From NCBI RefSeq assembly GCF_000016285.1, contig NC_011991.1, forward strand, positions 1 through 64,000: DNA of 64,000 bases, in the 5' to 3' direction. This document shows positions 36,513 to 46,525 of this stretch, piece after piece. This stretch comes from Allorhizobium ampelinum S4. Lineage in GTDB: Bacteria > Pseudomonadota > Alphaproteobacteria > Rhizobiales > Rhizobiaceae. The stretch's first letter is position 1; every line of letters begins with the position of its first letter. Both the position numbers and the translations under genes were made by a program. The notes under the pieces are model-generated. The model was given only the letters and a program-made list of their open reading frames with translations, made no database searches and was not told the DNA's origin.

Positions 36513-36546
36513 GTACCCACATGAACATTCGGTAGTCAATTAAATA

Positions 36547-36640
36547 ACTGGCGATTCAATACGGATATCGCCGAAGCTGGTCCGGCTTCATATCAAGGCC
36601 AACGATCTCTGAGCGCCGAAGGCCGCCGAAAACGAAAGTT
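36547..36640 (-). pseudogene. tyrosine recombinase scrap
   Basis: The minus strand reads FGGLRRSEIVGLDMKPDQ and then a stop. This is the conserved box I of tyrosine recombinases that contains the first catalytic Arg. Nothing matching lies before or after it, so only a short scrap remains. The rest of the 36641-36959 stretch holds nothing I recognise. Confidence 0.5.
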
Positions 36641-36959
36641 GGGTTTGTCTCGCAAATCTTTTGGGAATTTGACAAGAAGCTCTGGGACTCAAGGTCGGAG
36701 AAAAAATGCCCTTGAACAAGTCCGGCGAAATTGGACCCTGCCTGACATGATAAACATCCTATCGGAAGGTTCTCATGCCGCTTGCGACCTGCAGGCGGCA
36801 AGGGAAGCTCCGCCACCGTCGGACCTGCGATGTCCCAAACTCCTCACACTTTTTTGGCTTGCCTCCGGCGCCCTTGCCCCCTTTGATCTTCGCGACTGGG
36901 GAAGCGGTTGCCATTAATTTACGCAAAGAAAGGAGGGCCGGCCGGGCGAGCCGGGCCGT

Positions 36960-37943
36960 ATGAAGAGAGAGAAAGTCGAAGAACTGAAGGAGAAGGTGAA
37001 CTGCGGTGCGGTTCTTGAGCAGGCCGGGTTTGCCGTGGATATCAAGGAAAGCACCCGGCGGGCGGTAAAGTACCGTAGCGGCTCGGACATCATCATCGTC
37101 AACCATGAGGGAAAGGGCTGGTTCGATCCGCTGAGCGATGCCAAAGGGGACGTCTTTTCTCTTGTCGGACACCTCGACGGCGTGAGCTTTTCCGAATGCC
37201 TTGAGCGGGTCGGTCAGCTCATCGGATTCGATTTCGGTGAACCGGAATGGAAGCCGCATCCAAAAACCACACCGCTCGTCGGACCCGTATCGGAACGATG
37301 GACTTTGCGGCGTAAGCCGTGGCGCGGTTCAGCGACCTGGCGCTACCTGTCGTCGGAGCGGGCCCTGCCATTCTCTCTGTTACAGGCCGCTGTCGCACGG
37401 GACTGCCTGTGCGAAGGTCCCTTCGGCAGTATGTGGGCTGCTCACACCGATGGCGCCGGTCATGTCACGGGGTGGGAGGAACGCGGGCCGGAATGGCGAG
37501 GCTTTGCGACTGGCGGAACGAAGATCTTGTTTCGGATTGGTCCACCCGATGCTCTACGGATCTGCGTCACCGAGGCCGCAATCGACGCCATGAGCCTTGC
37601 TGCCATCGAGGGGCTTCGCGACGGCACGATTTATGTCAGCACCGGCGGTGGCTGGTCGCCAACCACGGAAGCCGCGATCCGGGCACTGGTGTCGCGGCCG
37701 GACGTGCAGCTCGTGGCCGCAACCGACGCTAATTCTCAAGGAGAGACGTTTGCCGAACGACTGCGCGCACTCGCAGAGGAAGCCGGCTGCGGCTGGATGC
37801 GACTGCGGCCGTCCGAAGAGGATTGGAATGAGGTCCTGAAGACGAGGAGAAAAGAAAGAGAGAGGGACGAGAAAGGCAAGGGTCTGCCGCATTCCCGCCG
37901 TCCGCGTCAAGGGAAGCTGCGCCCCGGCCTTGCCGGCCCTTGA
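36960..37943 (+). CDS. DUF3991 / Toprim-domain protein
   Basis: A 327-residue protein. The N-terminal part resembles a CHC2-like zinc-finger relative that has lost its cysteines (KYRSGSDIIIVNHEGKGWFDP, then GDVFSLV). DUF3991 follows, then a Toprim core with ICVTEAAIDAMSLAAIE (conserved Glu) and LVAATDANSQGE (the DxD-like step). These are primase-like plasmid proteins that may help prime or process incoming single-stranded DNA. It opens the block of conserved plasmid genes reading rightwards. Confidence 0.85.
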   Translation: MKREKVEELKEKVNCGAVLEQAGFAVDIKESTRRAVKYRSGSDIIIVNHEGKGWFDPLSDAKGDVFSLVGHLDGVSFSECLERVGQLIGFDFGEPEWKPHPKTTPLVGPVSERWTLRRKPWRGSATWRYLSSERALPFSLLQAAVARDCLCEGPFGSMWAAHTDGAGHVTGWEERGPEWRGFATGGTKILFRIGPPDALRICVTEAAIDAMSLAAIEGLRDGTIYVSTGGGWSPTTEAAIRALVSRPDVQLVAATDANSQGETFAERLRALAEEAGCGWMRLRPSEEDWNEVLKTRRKERERDEKGKGLPHSRRPRQGKLRPGLAGP

Positions 37944-38059
37944 CCCTGCCGGACGCGATGGCGGCCTTACGGAAGGGGTCATGGAGGACTGAAGAGAGAC
38001 GATACGGTCGAGAGGACGGTGTTGCGCTTCGGTCTGGACAAGCGCGCAAGGAGCCGCAA

Positions 38060-38665
38060 ATGCTCACCTCTTCCGAACCTCGAAAAATCTTCCAGGGTGT
38101 CGCCACCCGCAGCCAAATGTTCAGCCTGTTCGATCGCCACCGCCAAATGTCTAGCCGCTTCGACGGTGATGTGAGTGCGCTTTATGCCGGCGAATGGTTT
38201 GCAATCGGCGAAGCCGAGCATGACTACATGTTCGACATCCTGCCGCCTCTGTGGATCCGCGGTGACACATTCGCGATGCGCGAGTTCATGACCGGCTCAG
38301 TGACGTCGGTGTTTTTCACGTTGCAGATCGACGGAGCGATCAGGCACTTCCACAGCTACTGCGATCTCGCCGACACGCAATCCGTCGGGCGAATGCGGCA
38401 AGCTATCAACCAGTGCGAGACTCGACCGCTCCAGACAATGACGCGTGACGAACAGCTCGAGCACATCTGGAGCATGACGTCGGACGCCTATCGCGGCTAT
38501 TCGAACGACGACCATCCGCAGCATCTACCTGGGCGCCGGATGATTATTGTCTTTTCCGATGGCGGCACCGGTCGGCAAAAGCTGCTTGCGGATCTGACCG
38601 ACACGGAAATCGCGGCGAAGCTACCGGTTCATCTGCGCTACCTGCCAGACGCAATCGCCGCGTGA
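38060..38665 (+). CDS. DUF1419-family plasmid protein
   Basis: A 201-residue protein of the DUF1419 family found on rhizobial plasmids. Conserved features are the GEWFAIGEAEHDYMFDILPPLW segment (no more than that stretch is distinctive) and the MREFMTGSVTSVFF stretch. The ATG at 38060 follows AAGGAG. Function unknown. It sits between the Toprim and DUF3085 genes. Confidence 0.8.
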   Translation: MLTSSEPRKIFQGVATRSQMFSLFDRHRQMSSRFDGDVSALYAGEWFAIGEAEHDYMFDILPPLWIRGDTFAMREFMTGSVTSVFFTLQIDGAIRHFHSYCDLADTQSVGRMRQAINQCETRPLQTMTRDEQLEHIWSMTSDAYRGYSNDDHPQHLPGRRMIIVFSDGGTGRQKLLADLTDTEIAAKLPVHLRYLPDAIAA

Positions 38666-38677
38666 CGGAGGCGTGAC

Positions 38678-38971
38678 ATGTTCACTTTCCCTGTTACGGA
38701 GATCGCCGCCGTGCTGGCGCGGGGTCGTGCCGACGCAGAAGCAAATGGCGGATATCGGGCGCCCTACCATGGGATTCCTTCCGCTACCGAGGCAAGGGCT
38801 GGCTCGTGGATGGCCGGCGACGAGGGCGTGTATGCGGTGTCCAACAGCAAACTCGCCGAGGGACAACGTCCACTCGTCCTCTATGCCGCGGAATGCAACC
38901 CGAAAACCAATCCAGACTACTGGCACTACAAGCGGCGGTATTTCGGGGGCGATGACGTGATCCGCTGCTGA
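38678..38971 (+). CDS. DUF3085-like plasmid protein
   Basis: A 97-residue protein starting MFTFPVTEIAAVLARGRADAE, with VYAVSNSKLAEGQRPLVLYA in the middle. It resembles DUF3085 proteins that accompany DUF1419 genes on alphaproteobacterial plasmids; the label is from memory. It lies 12 bp after the DUF1419 stop, in the same operon. No catalytic or membrane feature is visible. Confidence 0.75.
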   Translation: MFTFPVTEIAAVLARGRADAEANGGYRAPYHGIPSATEARAGSWMAGDEGVYAVSNSKLAEGQRPLVLYAAECNPKTNPDYWHYKRRYFGGDDVIRC

Positions 38972-39072
38972 CCACGGCCCCACGGCCAATCTTCCAACAA
39001 CCTCGCGCCCGTCGCCCGTCCCGTTGTTTCGGCCGGATGACAACGCTTGCTCGTTTTCCAGGGAGCCTTTCC

Positions 39073-42000
39073 ATGAGCAACGATCCTTTTACTCTCGACA
39101 TGTTCGGCAATACCGCCCTTTCGTCCGGCCTTGGTCTCGGCGTAACTGCCTTCGGCAGCTTTTCAACCCCAGCCAATGACGATGATCCGGAGCCGACGCC
39201 GCCCGCGCCCGCCGCGGCTATGTCCGTCGACTCTATGAAACAGCCGCCGCGCAAACCGGGCCATCGTGCCAACTTCTATCTCGGCGAAGATGACCGCGGT
39301 CTGGCTGCCAGCTGGAAGGAACGGGCACGGATGAATGTTGCCGCGATCCTGACCGCCAACGAAATCGAGAATCACAATATCCCGGTCACCCGCGCGCATC
39401 AGCAGAAACTGATCCGCTTCGCCGGTTTTGGGGCATCGGAGCTGGCAAACGGCATGTTCCGGCGCCCGGGCGAAGTTGGGTTTCGCAAGGGCTGGGACGA
39501 CCTTGGCAGCTCGCTCGAAACGGGCGTCTCCGGACTGGACTACGCGTCACTGGCGCGCTGCACGCAGTATGCCCATTTCACACCTGAGTTCATCATCCGG
39601 GCGATCTGGTCGGGCCTGCAGCGGCTCGGCTGGCTCGGTGGGCGGGTTCTGGAGCCTGGTATAGGGACCGGCCTGTTTCCTGCGCTGATGCCGGAAGCGT
39701 TCCGCTACAAAAGTTATGTCACCGGGGTCGAGCTCGATCCGGTCACCGCGCGCATCGTCCGCCTGCTGCAGCCGAAGGCACGTATCGTCAACGGCGATTT
39801 CAGCCGCACGGATCTTGGCGTCATCTACGATCTTGCCATCGGGAACCCTCCCTTTTCCGATCGCGCCGTCCGCTCTGACCGCGCCTATCGGTCGCTCGGA
39901 CTTCGGCTGCATGATTATTTTATTGCCCGGTCGATCGATCTCCTGAAGCCCGGGGCACTGGCTGCCTTCGTCACCAGCTCGGGCACCATGGACAAGGCTG
40001 ACTCCACGGCACGCGGGCATATTGCTAAGTCGGCAGATCTGATTGCCGCAATTCGGTTGCCCGAAGGCAGCTTTCGCCGCGACGCCGGCACGGATGTGGT
40101 GGTCGATCTCCTGTTTTTCCGCAAGCGAAAAATGGGCGAGGTAGAGGGAGACCTTTCCTGGCTCGATCTGCAAGAGGTACGGCCGGCAACCGCCGACGAC
40201 GGCGCCATTCGTGTCAACCGCTGGTTTGCCCGGCACCCGGATTTTGTTCTGGGTGACCACGCGCTGACCTCAGGGGCGTTTGGCGAGACCTATACCTGCC
40301 TGCCGCGTGCTGGTGAGGATCTGGAGGCTGCCCTGAATGCTGCCGTCTCTCTTCTCCCGGAAGACATCTATGACGGCGAGCCGACGCCCGTAGACATCGA
40401 CCTGGAGGCCGAACTCGGAGATATCGTCGACATTCGGCCGCGCAACGACACGGTCCGCGAAGGCAGCTTCTTTATCGACAATGCCCGCGGCCTGATGCAG
40501 ATGGTCGACGGCGCAGCGGTCGTCATTCCAGTTCGCAAGGGCCGGGCCGGTGAGGGTATCCCGGAAAAGCACGTTCGGATTATCAGGAAACTGATCCCGA
40601 TCCGCGATGCGGTGCGCGACGTGCTGAAGGCACAGGAGCAGGATCGTCCCTGGCGTGATCTCCAGGTGCGGCTTCGCATCGCATGGTCGAACTTCGTGCG
40701 GGATTTCGGTCCGATCAATCACACGACCGTCTCGATCAGCGAAGACGCAGAAACAGACGAGGTCCGCGAAACCCATCGCCAGCCAAATCTGCTGCCATTT
40801 CGCGACGATCCCGATTGCTGGCTGGTCGCATCTATCGAAGACTACGATCTCGAAACTGACACGGCGAAACCCGGCCCCATTTTTACCGAGCGAGTCATCG
40901 CTCCTCCCGCACCGCCCGTGATTACCAGTTCCACCGATGCGCTGGCTGTCGTCCTGAACGAGCGCGGCCATGTCGATCTCGACCATATCGCCGAATTGTT
41001 GCATAGCGATCCTGCGGCGGTCATCGCGGATCTCGGCGACGGCATTTTTCAAAACCCGACGGATGGGTCCTGGCAAATATCAGATGCTTATCTCTCTGGC
41101 TCGGTGCGCACGAAACTGGCGTTCGCGGAGGCTGCGGCAGAGCTTGATCCGACTTTCGGGCGCAATGTCCGGGCGCTGCAGGCGGTTCAGCCCGCCGATC
41201 TACGCCCCTCCGATATTGCTGCCCGCCTCGGCGCTCCATGGATACCCGCCTCCGATATCGTTGCGTTCGTCAGGCAAACGATGGAAGCCGATATCCGTAT
41301 CCACCATATGCCGGAGCTCGGCTCATGGACGGTCGAAGCACGCCAGCTGGGCTACAGCGCTGCTGGCACTTCGGAATGGGGCACCGACCGCCGTTACGCC
41401 GGAGATCTGCTTGCCGACGCTCTCAACAGCCGTGTGCCGCAGATCTTCGACACCGTCAAGGATATTGACGGCGAGCGCCGCATCCTCAATGTCGTCGACA
41501 CCGAAGCTGCGCGCGACAAGTTGCAGAAGATCAAGCAGGCTTTCCAGAACTGGGTCTGGACCGATCCCGATCGCACCGACCGGCTGGCGCGGGTCTATAA
41601 CGATCGCTTCAACAATATCGCGCCGAGAGCCTTCGATGGTTCTCATCTGAAACTTCCCGGCGCATCGAGCGCCTTTGTTCTGTACGGGCATCAGAAGCGC
41701 GGCATCTGGCGTATCATCTCGTCCGGTTCGACCTATCTCGCCCATGCCGTCGGCGCCGGCAAGACGATGACCATGGCAGCCGCGATCATGGAACAGCGCC
41801 GGCTTGGACTGATCGCCAAGGCGATGCTTGTCGTACCCGGCCATTGCCTGGCGCAGGCGGCGCGGGAATTTCTCGCACTGTATCCGAACGCCAACATCCT
41901 GGTGGCCGACGAGACGAATTTTACCAAGGACAAGCGCGCCCGGTTCCTCAGCCGCGCGGCGACGGCGACATGGGATGCCATCATCATCACCCATTCGGCG

Positions 42001-44178
42001 TTCAGGTTCATTGCCGTGCCGTCTGCTTTTGAACAACAGATGATCCACGACGAACTGGAGCTGTTCGAGGACCTGATGACCAGGGTCGAAAGCGATGACC
42101 GGGTGTCGCGGAAACGGCTCGAGCGCCTGAAGGAAGGACTGCAGGAGCGGCTCGAAGCACTCGCGACCCGCAAGGACGATCTGCTGACGATCTCGGAAAT
42201 TGGTGTCGACCAGATTATCGTCGATGAGGCGCAGGAATTCCGAAAACTGTCGTTTGCGACTAATATGGCAACGCTGAAGGGTATCGATCCCAACGGTTCC
42301 CAACGTGCCTGGGACCTGTTCGTCAAGTCGCGTTTTATCGAGACGAAGAACCCCGGCCGGGCGCTCGTGCTGGCATCGGGCACACCGATCACAAATACGC
42401 TTGGCGAAATGTTCTCGATCCAGCGCCTGCTCGGCCACGAAGCTCTGCGCGAACGGGGACTGCATGAGTTCGACGCCTGGGCGAGCACCTTCGGAGACAC
42501 GGCAACGGCGCTGGAGATCCAGCCTTCCGGCAAATACAAGCCCGTCAGCCGCTTTGCCAGCTTCGTTAACGTGCCGGAACTGATCGCCATGTTCCGCAGC
42601 TTTGCCGATGTCGTGATGCCGGATGATCTGCGTCAGTACGTGAAGGTGCCTGCGATTTCGACCGGCCGGAGGCAGATCGTGACCGCGAAGCCAACCCAGG
42701 CCTTCAGGAACTATCAGACCATCCTCGACGCCCGTATCAAGGCGATCGAGCAGCGCGAGGGACCTCCGAAACCGGGGGACGATATCCTGCTCTCGGTCAT
42801 CACCGATGGCCGTCACGCGGCGATCGATCTGCGGCTGGTTGACACGGACAATGACAACGAGCCCGACAACAAGCTCAATCTCCTGGTCGAGAACGCGTTT
42901 CGCCTTTGGCAGGACACGTCGCAGAACACCTACTTGAAACCGGACGGTAAACCGTACGAACTTCCCGGCGCTGCCCAGATGATTTTTTCCGATCTCGGCA
43001 CCATCAACGTCGAGAAATCACGCGGCTTCTCCGCCTATCGCTGGATCCGTGACGAGCTCATCCGCATGGGCGTCCCGCCGGCGGAAATCGCCTATATGCA
43101 GGACTACAAGAAGACGGAGGCGAAGCAACGTCTGTTCGGCGATGTGCGGGCCGGCAAGGTCCGGTTCCTGATCGGCAGTTCCGAGACAATGGGCACCGGC
43201 GTCAATGCTCAACTCCGGCTGAAGGCCCTCCACCATCTCGACGTTCCCTGGCTCCCGTCGCAGATCGAGCAGCGCGAGGGTCGCATCGTCCGTCAGGGCA
43301 ACCAGCATGACGAGGTCGATATCTTCGCCTATGCCACGCAAGGATCTCTCGATGCCAGCATGTGGCAGAATAACGAGCGCAAGGCGCGCTTTATCGCTGC
43401 CGCCTTGTCGGGCGACACGTCGATCCGCCGTCTTGAAGACATGGGCGAAGGGCAGGCCAACCAGTTCGCCATGGCCAAGGCCATCGCATCCGGTGACGAG
43501 CGTCTGATGCAGAAGGCCGGGCTCGAGGCCGATATCGCCCGCCTCGATCGGTTGCGTGCAGCCCATGAGGACGACCAGTATGCGGTGCGGCGTCAAATAC
43601 GCGATGCAGAGCGTGATATCGAAGTCTCAACGCGCCGCATCAGCGGAATTGGCGAGGATATCAAACGGCTTGTTCCAACCGCAGGCGATGGGTTCGCGAT
43701 GATAGTCGCCGGTAAGCCTTACGACGAGCGGAAACTCGCCGGGCGTGCCCTGATGAAGGAGATCCTCACCCTTTTGCAGCTTCGCCAGCAAGGTGAGGTT
43801 ACCCTCGGCACAATTGGCGGCTTCGATCTTGTCTATGACGGCGAAAGGTTTGGCAAGGGCGAAGGCTATCGTTTCCAGACGCTGCTTCAGCGCACCGGCG
43901 CGGACTACGATATCGACCTCGATGTGACCGTCACGCCGCTGGGTGCCATTTCGCGCCTCGAACATGCGCTAGGCGATTTCGACGGCGAACAACAGCGCTA
44001 TCGCCAACGCCTCGAAGAGGCTTACCGGCGACTTGCCTCCTATCGTTCCCGCGAAGGCGGTCAGTTTGCCTTCGCTGAGGAGCTGGCGGACAAGCGGGAG
44101 GCGCTCCGCAAGATTGAAGAGGCACTTGCGACGTCAGCACTCGCCGAAAACACGCGTGCGACGTCACGGCTGTCCTAA
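39073..44178 (+). CDS. giant DarB-like DNA methyltransferase-helicase
   Basis: A 1701-residue protein. An N-terminal N6-adenine methyltransferase domain has motif I VLEPGIGTGLFP and motif IV GNPPF near residue 257. A superfamily 2 helicase follows: Walker A HAVGAGKTMT near 890, VDEAQEF near 1049 and QREGRIVRQGNQ (motif VI) near 1399. A coiled C-terminus ends the protein. This fusion is shared with phage P1 DarB, an anti-restriction protein delivered with the DNA, and with plasmid relatives. Together with ArdC it points to protection of entering plasmid DNA. The ATG at 39073 follows AGGGAG; an upstream in-frame ATG at 39037 lacks a site. Confidence 0.88.
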   Translation: MSNDPFTLDMFGNTALSSGLGLGVTAFGSFSTPANDDDPEPTPPAPAAAMSVDSMKQPPRKPGHRANFYLGEDDRGLAASWKERARMNVAAILTANEIENHNIPVTRAHQQKLIRFAGFGASELANGMFRRPGEVGFRKGWDDLGSSLETGVSGLDYASLARCTQYAHFTPEFIIRAIWSGLQRLGWLGGRVLEPGIGTGLFPALMPEAFRYKSYVTGVELDPVTARIVRLLQPKARIVNGDFSRTDLGVIYDLAIGNPPFSDRAVRSDRAYRSLGLRLHDYFIARSIDLLKPGALAAFVTSSGTMDKADSTARGHIAKSADLIAAIRLPEGSFRRDAGTDVVVDLLFFRKRKMGEVEGDLSWLDLQEVRPATADDGAIRVNRWFARHPDFVLGDHALTSGAFGETYTCLPRAGEDLEAALNAAVSLLPEDIYDGEPTPVDIDLEAELGDIVDIRPRNDTVREGSFFIDNARGLMQMVDGAAVVIPVRKGRAGEGIPEKHVRIIRKLIPIRDAVRDVLKAQEQDRPWRDLQVRLRIAWSNFVRDFGPINHTTVSISEDAETDEVRETHRQPNLLPFRDDPDCWLVASIEDYDLETDTAKPGPIFTERVIAPPAPPVITSSTDALAVVLNERGHVDLDHIAELLHSDPAAVIADLGDGIFQNPTDGSWQISDAYLSGSVRTKLAFAEAAAELDPTFGRNVRALQAVQPADLRPSDIAARLGAPWIPASDIVAFVRQTMEADIRIHHMPELGSWTVEARQLGYSAAGTSEWGTDRRYAGDLLADALNSRVPQIFDTVKDIDGERRILNVVDTEAARDKLQKIKQAFQNWVWTDPDRTDRLARVYNDRFNNIAPRAFDGSHLKLPGASSAFVLYGHQKRGIWRIISSGSTYLAHAVGAGKTMTMAAAIMEQRRLGLIAKAMLVVPGHCLAQAAREFLALYPNANILVADETNFTKDKRARFLSRAATATWDAIIITHSAFRFIAVPSAFEQQMIHDELELFEDLMTRVESDDRVSRKRLERLKEGLQERLEALATRKDDLLTISEIGVDQIIVDEAQEFRKLSFATNMATLKGIDPNGSQRAWDLFVKSRFIETKNPGRALVLASGTPITNTLGEMFSIQRLLGHEALRERGLHEFDAWASTFGDTATALEIQPSGKYKPVSRFASFVNVPELIAMFRSFADVVMPDDLRQYVKVPAISTGRRQIVTAKPTQAFRNYQTILDARIKAIEQREGPPKPGDDILLSVITDGRHAAIDLRLVDTDNDNEPDNKLNLLVENAFRLWQDTSQNTYLKPDGKPYELPGAAQMIFSDLGTINVEKSRGFSAYRWIRDELIRMGVPPAEIAYMQDYKKTEAKQRLFGDVRAGKVRFLIGSSETMGTGVNAQLRLKALHHLDVPWLPSQIEQREGRIVRQGNQHDEVDIFAYATQGSLDASMWQNNERKARFIAAALSGDTSIRRLEDMGEGQANQFAMAKAIASGDERLMQKAGLEADIARLDRLRAAHEDDQYAVRRQIRDAERDIEVSTRRISGIGEDIKRLVPTAGDGFAMIVAGKPYDERKLAGRALMKEILTLLQLRQQGEVTLGTIGGFDLVYDGERFGKGEGYRFQTLLQRTGADYDIDLDVTVTPLGAISRLEHALGDFDGEQQRYRQRLEEAYRRLASYRSREGGQFAFAEELADKREALRKIEEALATSALAENTRATSRLS

Positions 44179-44260
44179 TTGGCGGATAGCCGCTTGCCCG
44201 CGAAACCTGCGCACAGAGGGAAGAAGCTTGGCGAACTCGCCATTCTTTCAATACGCTTCT

Positions 44261-44644
44261 TCAAGCGAGAGGGGCCAACTTTTCTCGAAGCGCGACCTTC
44301 GCCCGCACCGGAATTTGTTCAAAACCGTTGTCCATCATCGCCATGATACGGTGGCGGCCGGAAAGCACCGTAACTTCGCCCTCTGAAGTCTGCGTCAGGA
44401 TCGGGATTGCTATTTCCTGGCGCGCTTCGAGCCTCGTAACCCAGCAATGGTATTTGCCGGGTTTGAAGTCTGTCTGCGCCAGAACAGCTGTGCGATCACT
44501 TGCCCAAAAGAACGGATCCTTTCCGAGCTCTTGATTAAGCCGCGTCGCATTGAGAAGGTAGGTGGCGTAATCATCCTCATCCGCCAGGAGGAAATCCATG
44601 TTCGTCACGAACCGTTTGCCGTTATACTCCGTAAAAACTTGCAT
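44261..44644 (-). CDS. small ParB/Srx-fold protein
   Basis: A 127-residue protein. Near the C-terminus VLSGRHRIMAMMDNGFEQIPV resembles the ParB/sulfiredoxin box (GRHRxxAxxxxG) that binds CTP or ATP in ParB relatives. There is no helix-turn-helix. The ATG at 44644 has GGAAG upstream; in-frame ATGs at 44692-44695 would lengthen it by 16-17 residues. It is a lone minus-strand gene opposed to its neighbours. Function unknown. Confidence 0.65.
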   Translation of the reverse strand: MQVFTEYNGKRFVTNMDFLLADEDDYATYLLNATRLNQELGKDPFFWASDRTAVLAQTDFKPGKYHCWVTRLEARQEIAIPILTQTSEGEVTVLSGRHRIMAMMDNGFEQIPVRAKVALREKLAPLA

Positions 44645-44879
44645 TCTGCTTCCGCTGCTTTGATCGATCGTCGTGTCAGAGGCAACCGCCATCATCACGA
44701 ATCGATATACTGAACTCTGCGGCTTGGCCTATCATTGGTAAAGAGCAACGACCACCATGGCCACTCATCCATCGTTGCGCTGCGTTCGATGGTCCGGAAC
44801 GTCGCGTCTTGCTCAAAACCGCGAGAGCCTGTGCGAGTTGATCGTCTTCCAAAACGCCACGGATGCGTTACAAAACACT

Positions 44880-45185
44880 ATGATCAGATCCGAACTCATC
44901 GATGTCATCGCCGCGCGCAATCCGCACCTCTACCGTCAGGATGCGGAGCGGATCGTTAATACTATCCTCGATGATATAGCGGCCGCCCTTGAACGCGGGG
45001 AACGGGTTGAACTGAGAGGCTTCGGCATTTTTGTTGTGCGACATCGCCCGGCCCGTTCGGGCCGAAATCCGATGACCGGCAAGGCGGTGTTCGTGGAGGA
45101 GAAGTGGGTGCCGTTCTTCCGCGCCGGCAAGGAGCTCAGGGACCGCCTCAACGATGACGGAAGCTTGGTCGAACATGAGGATTGA
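44880..45185 (+). CDS. ihfB: integration host factor beta-like protein
   Basis: A 101-residue HU/IHF-family nucleoid protein: [29 protein letters not shown], and the DNA-intercalating arm [20 protein letters not shown] followed by GKELRDRLN. The body is the beta subunit type of IHF. A longer in-frame reading from 44757 has no similarity, so the ATG at 44880 is right. Plasmid-encoded IHF-like proteins can silence plasmid genes or shape the origin of transfer. Confidence 0.9.
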   Translation: MIRSELIDVIAARNPHLYRQDAERIVNTILDDIAAALERGERVELRGFGIFVVRHRPARSGRNPMTGKAVFVEEKWVPFFRAGKELRDRLNDDGSLVEHED

Positions 45186-45188
45186 ACA

Positions 45189-45626
45189 TTGGTGGTAGAA
45201 TATGGTGGAGGAACCCCTTTCTGCAACGCGCTGCCTGAGCGTCTCCGTAGCATCGTCGATATGATGACGCCGCAACTCCTGGCCGAGACATGGCCCCTGC
45301 GGTTCGTCGCCCTGCTCTCGATGCTCGAGGATATGGCAGGCGAGGCAGGGGAGGTTGACCGGCCTCTTGTCGTCAATAAGTGGGTGGCAATCGTCAGTGG
45401 CTTGCTTGAAAACCTGCCCCGTGACATGGATTCCTCCGAATGCCTTGCACTGATGCGCCACAGCGCGATTGAGACATTCCGGAAACGCGCGACACTGCAG
45501 TCACCGGACGTAAGCCAGCAAGACGAACTCTTGCGAAGCACGTATCCACAATGGTCAGTGGTCGAAGATCTGCTCGACGAATACGAGGCATGGGCGGCCC
45601 ACCAATTGCGGACGACTCGTCACTAG
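45189..45626 (+). CDS. hypothetical protein
   Basis: A 145-residue, mostly helical protein with no family I recognise. Start is TTG at 45189 or GTG at 45192, only three bases after the ihfB stop, so it is co-transcribed with it. It ends 15 bp before a cold-shock gene. No membrane segment or motif is visible. Confidence 0.6.
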   Translation: MVVEYGGGTPFCNALPERLRSIVDMMTPQLLAETWPLRFVALLSMLEDMAGEAGEVDRPLVVNKWVAIVSGLLENLPRDMDSSECLALMRHSAIETFRKRATLQSPDVSQQDELLRSTYPQWSVVEDLLDEYEAWAAHQLRTTRH

Positions 45627-45641
45627 AGAAGAGGTACGGGG

Positions 45642-45941
45642 ATGCCAACGGGGAAACTCAAATGGTTCGATACCACCAAAGGCTACGGTTTCATCACGTC
45701 TGACGACGGTGGTCCCGATGTCTTTCTCCATCTTAGTAAGGTGACGGAGGCCAATCTTCCAACGTTGCAGCCCGGTGTGCGGCTCCGCTACGTGCTGGGC
45801 CGTCAGGGCAATAAGGTTTCGGCGCACGACTTGTCTTTGATGCCAGATGAAGCCGCCACTCGGTCCCCCGCACGCATGATCGACGGCGATGCTGATTTCG
45901 AGGCAGAGTTCGAAAGAGAATGGGGACTTCGACGGGGTTAG
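45642..45941 (+). CDS. cold-shock domain protein
   Basis: A 99-residue protein. The N-terminal cold-shock domain has KLKWFDTTKGYGFIT (RNP1-like) and DVFLHLSKV (RNP2-like), which bind single-stranded nucleic acid. An acidic 30-residue tail follows. It is the third gene of a run with ihfB and the hypothetical protein. Small nucleic-acid chaperones of this sort are common on large plasmids. Confidence 0.88.
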   Translation: MPTGKLKWFDTTKGYGFITSDDGGPDVFLHLSKVTEANLPTLQPGVRLRYVLGRQGNKVSAHDLSLMPDEAATRSPARMIDGDADFEAEFEREWGLRRG

Positions 45942-46022
45942 ACATGGTTTGAAACGACCACAATCGCGTCGGACCTGTTCATCCGAACCGGGGTCGGCGG
46001 GTTGCGACCGCTGAGCGGGCCG

Positions 46023-46520
46023 CTATCGAGATAGCCTGTTTTCGTCATCGACCAATGTCAGGCGGGAGGGGGTCTTCTCACCCCACTTCCACAGTACGAG
46101 ATTGAGATCTTTTTCTCCGACGCCCTGGGCGAAGCTCCGCACCAGCAGCCCACTATAGCCCTCGGCTATCAACAGGCGGGCGAAGGCCTGCGTTCGCGCT
46201 TCACCGGTCGCCTTCATCTGGTCGCGCCAGCTGTCGTCGCTGAGCGCTGCCCTATCCATGCCTTTCCTGGCAAGCGTGGTCTCATCTCTCGTATCAAACA
46301 CGTGGTTGATTTCCGCGTCATAGGACACCAGTGTCGTCGGTTGAAAACTGCCGGCCTGGTTGGCTTCTCGCAATGCCGTGATTATCGACAGGGATGTGTA
46401 AAGTGCCGGAACTCCTTTTGGGTTGAACCGGCCGCCATAGAGTTCGGCACCACGACCGGATAGTGGTTCACGCGCGTATACGGGGTTGAGCGCGCGATAA
46501 AGCGGACCAAGATACTCCAT
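46023..46520 (-). CDS. RES-domain toxin (second locus)
   Basis: A 165-residue RES toxin: LYRALNP start, GGRFNPKGVPALYTSLS signature and TALREAN, ending in NLVLWKWG. It is expected to act on NAD+. The antitoxin gene lies five bases upstream. It is only distantly similar to the RES toxin at 6241-6768, so the two loci are probably independent acquisitions rather than a duplication. Confidence 0.87.
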   Translation of the reverse strand: MEYLGPLYRALNPVYAREPLSGRGAELYGGRFNPKGVPALYTSLSIITALREANQAGSFQPTTLVSYDAEINHVFDTRDETTLARKGMDRAALSDDSWRDQMKATGEARTQAFARLLIAEGYSGLLVRSFAQGVGEKDLNLVLWKWGEKTPSRLTLVDDENRLSR

Positions 46521-46525
46521 CTCGG

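Noticed and set aside
41323..42816. 497-codon open frame on the minus strand inside the DarB-like gene
   Set aside because: Composition is an antisense shadow of the helicase domain; the opposite strand has all helicase motifs.
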